The notes beneath the pieces are model-generated. The model was not told the origin of the DNA, did not search any database, and was given only the letters and a program-made list of their open reading frames with translations. The position numbers and the translations under genes are program-made. DNA of 64,000 nt from Kribbella soli (GTDB lineage Bacteria; Actinomycetota; Actinomycetes; Propionibacteriales; Kribbellaceae), in assembly GCF_004331345.1 (NCBI RefSeq), contig NZ_SJJZ01000003.1, positions 1,240,001 through 1,304,000 of the forward strand, in the 5' to 3' direction. Below are positions 62,401 through 64,000 of this stretch, piece after piece. Position 1 is the stretch's first letter. Each line of letters opens with the position of its first letter.

Positions 62401-64000
62401 ATGAAACCCCGCTTGATCTGGGCCGTGACCGCGCTGGCTGTCGCCACGCTCGGGCTCAGCGCTCCCCCAGCTGTGACCATGGCCGCGACCGCGGCGGCCA
62501 CCGACTACCAGGCCGAAGACGCCACCGTCTCGCAAGGTGTGGTCGAGTCCAACCACACCGGCTACACCGGCACCGGCTTCGTCAACTACGACAACCTCGT
62601 CGGCAGTTACGTCGAGTGGACCGTAACGGCACCGGCCGGCCCGGCCGATGTGACGCTGCGGTACGCGAACGGTACGGCGGCCACGCGGCCGATGGACTTC
62701 ACCGTCAACGGGCAGCCCGGCGCCGTCGGCATCACGTTCCCCGGCACCGGCGCGTGGACGACCTGGCAGACCAAGACCGTCCGCCTCCAGCTCGTCGCCG
62801 GCACGAACAAGATCCGCGCCCGCGCGACCAGTGCGGACGGCGGACCGAACGCCGACAAGCTGACCGTCACCCCGACCACCGACGACACCACTCCCCCGTC
62901 GGCGCCCGGCGACCTGACCGCCAGCGACGTCAAGTCGAACGCAGCGACGTTCCACTGGACCGCGGCGACCGACAACGTCGGCGTGGTCCGGTACGAGATC
63001 AACCGCGGCGGCAACGTGCTGAAGGTTGTCGACGGCAACACGCTGTCGGCGACCGTCGACACGTTGACGGCGAACACGGCGTACGACATCTCGGTCGGCG
63101 CGTTCGATGCCGCGGGCAACGCTTCGCAGCAGAGCAACGTGGTCACGTTCACCACGCCGGGCAGCGGCGACACGCAACCGCCGACCGTGCCCGGGAACCT
63201 GCACTCGACCGGCGTCACCGCGAACAGCGTGTCGCTGGCGTGGAATGCGTCCGCCGACAACAGCGGGAGCATCGCCGGGTACGACGTGTACCAGGGCTCG
63301 ACGAAGGTTGCGTCGACCGGTTCGCTGACCGCGACCGTGACGGGGCTGACGCCGAACACTGAGTACACGTTCACGGTGAAGGCCCGCGACCCTGACGGCA
63401 ACGCGTCCGCTGCGAGCAATGCGGTCACCGTCCGTACGGCGACCACGGGCGCCGGCGGCATTCCGGCGTACGACAAGGACATCGCGAAGGTCGATCTCGG
63501 ATGGAGTGTGGCGTTCCTGCCGGACGGGTCCGCGCTGGTCACCGAGCGGGACCGGTTCGAGGTCCTGCGGGTGACGGCGGCCGGGCAGAAGACGACGCTC
63601 GGGAAGGTGCCGGGCGTGGTCACGACCACCGGAGAAGGCGGTCTGCTCGGGATCGCGCTGTCGCCGAACTTCGCGAGCGACCACTGGGTGTACTTCTACC
63701 ACACGGCGTCCGGCGACAACCGGATCGTGCGGATGAAGTACGAGAACGGGCAACTCGGTACGACGTCCTCGCCGGTACTCACGGGACTCGCGAAGAACCG
63801 CTACCACAACGGCGGGCGGATCGCGTTCGGTCCGGACGGGAAGCTGTACGCGACCGTTGGTGACGCCAAGAATTCCGGGAACGCGCAGAACAAGGGCTCG
63901 CTGAACGGGAAGATCCTGCGGATGAACCCGGACGGCAGCGCGCCGAGCGACAACCCCTTCTACAGCACGGGCGGCAACGCGCGGTACGTATGGAGCTGGG
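62401..64000 (+). CDS. Secreted CBM/Fn3/PQQ-type sugar dehydrogenase, cut by window edge
   Basis: About 533 residues visible. Signal peptide (MKPRLIWAVTALAVATLGLS...), CBM6/35-like module (YQAEDATVSQGVVESNHTGYTGTGFVNYDNLVGSYVEWTV, about 36-150), two Fn3 domains (SAPGDLTASDVKSNAATFHWTAATDNVGVVRYEI and VPGNLHSTGVTANSVSLAWNAS), then a six-bladed propeller of the glucose/sorbosone dehydrogenase type (VDLGWSVAFLPDGSALVTER, GEGGLLGIALSPNFASDHWVYFYHT, HNGGRIAFGPDGKLYATVGDA). It would oxidise sugars outside the cell with PQQ or a similar cofactor. ATG at 62401. Confidence 0.9.
   Translation, partial: MKPRLIWAVTALAVATLGLSAPPAVTMAATAAATDYQAEDATVSQGVVESNHTGYTGTGFVNYDNLVGSYVEWTVTAPAGPADVTLRYANGTAATRPMDFTVNGQPGAVGITFPGTGAWTTWQTKTVRLQLVAGTNKIRARATSADGGPNADKLTVTPTTDDTTPPSAPGDLTASDVKSNAATFHWTAATDNVGVVRYEINRGGNVLKVVDGNTLSATVDTLTANTAYDISVGAFDAAGNASQQSNVVTFTTPGSGDTQPPTVPGNLHSTGVTANSVSLAWNASADNSGSIAGYDVYQGSTKVASTGSLTATVTGLTPNTEYTFTVKARDPDGNASAASNAVTVRTATTGAGGIPAYDKDIAKVDLGWSVAFLPDGSALVTERDRFEVLRVTAAGQKTTLGKVPGVVTTTGEGGLLGIALSPNFASDHWVYFYHTASGDNRIVRMKYENGQLGTTSSPVLTGLAKNRYHNGGRIAFGPDGKLYATVGDAKNSGNAQNKGSLNGKILRMNPDGSAPSDNPFYSTGGNARYVWSW

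Overview
The window is high-GC actinobacterial DNA. Gene content and order (asd; lepA, rpsT, holA, comEC, comEA, degV and leuS on one axis), many GTG/TTG starts, start/stop overlaps, and several promoters whose -10 box lies 6-7 nt before an ATG (leaderless mRNAs) fit a Propionibacteriales soil actinomycete, possibly Kribbella or a relative. The genus is an inference; no search was run.

Layout. 1-9.4 kb: cut acyl-CoA ligase, secreted PNGase A-like amidase, aspartate-semialdehyde dehydrogenase, a small tautomerase, a decayed sodium:solute symporter broken by a 165-bp inverted-repeat element and an IS200/IS605-type scar, then a uronate operon (kduI-kduD-iclR) and an MFS exporter. 9.4-17.6 kb: MOSC protein, TetR/MFS pair with a clear operator, sugar/aminoglycoside kinase, lepA, another kinase-fold protein, and an ECF sigma factor with a membrane partner. 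17.6-29.5 kb: subtilase, SRPBCC protein, rpsT, holA, isochorismatase, comEC, comEA, a five-copy 162-bp tandem repeat array, degV. 29.5-38.8 kb: flavin-type oxidase, a 600-bp non-coding stretch, a large XRE/STAND/TPR regulator, YjbQ, leuS with a leucine leader-peptide attenuator, trypsin-like protease, AraC. 38.8-47.7 kb: PhyH oxygenase, SSS symporter plus small membrane partner, two-component system, endonuclease-like phosphatase, small enzymes, siderophore-binding lipoprotein. 47.8-53.8 kb: GH95 alpha-L-fucosidase with a lipoprotein and two permeases of a sugar ABC importer (no ATPase gene here). 53.8-62.3 kb: kinase fold protein, dead GNAT gene, MFS exporter behind a leader-peptide/RBS-sequestering hairpin, TerC with a yybP-ykoY riboswitch, TetR/MFS exporter pair, and a three-gene cluster of a 14-cysteine small protein, a Tat-exported protein and a MauE-like redox membrane protein. 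62.4 kb to the end: secreted carbohydrate-binding/Fn3/PQQ-type sugar dehydrogenase, cut by the window edge.

The most noteworthy items are the 162-bp hairpin array (27.8-28.5 kb), the Cys-rich/Tat/MauE cluster (60.4-62.2 kb), the leader peptide plus sequestered RBS before an MFS exporter (55.46-55.59 kb), the leuS leader peptide, and several large nested palindromes in intergenic spaces, two of which (3.78 and 47.78 kb) are copies of one family.
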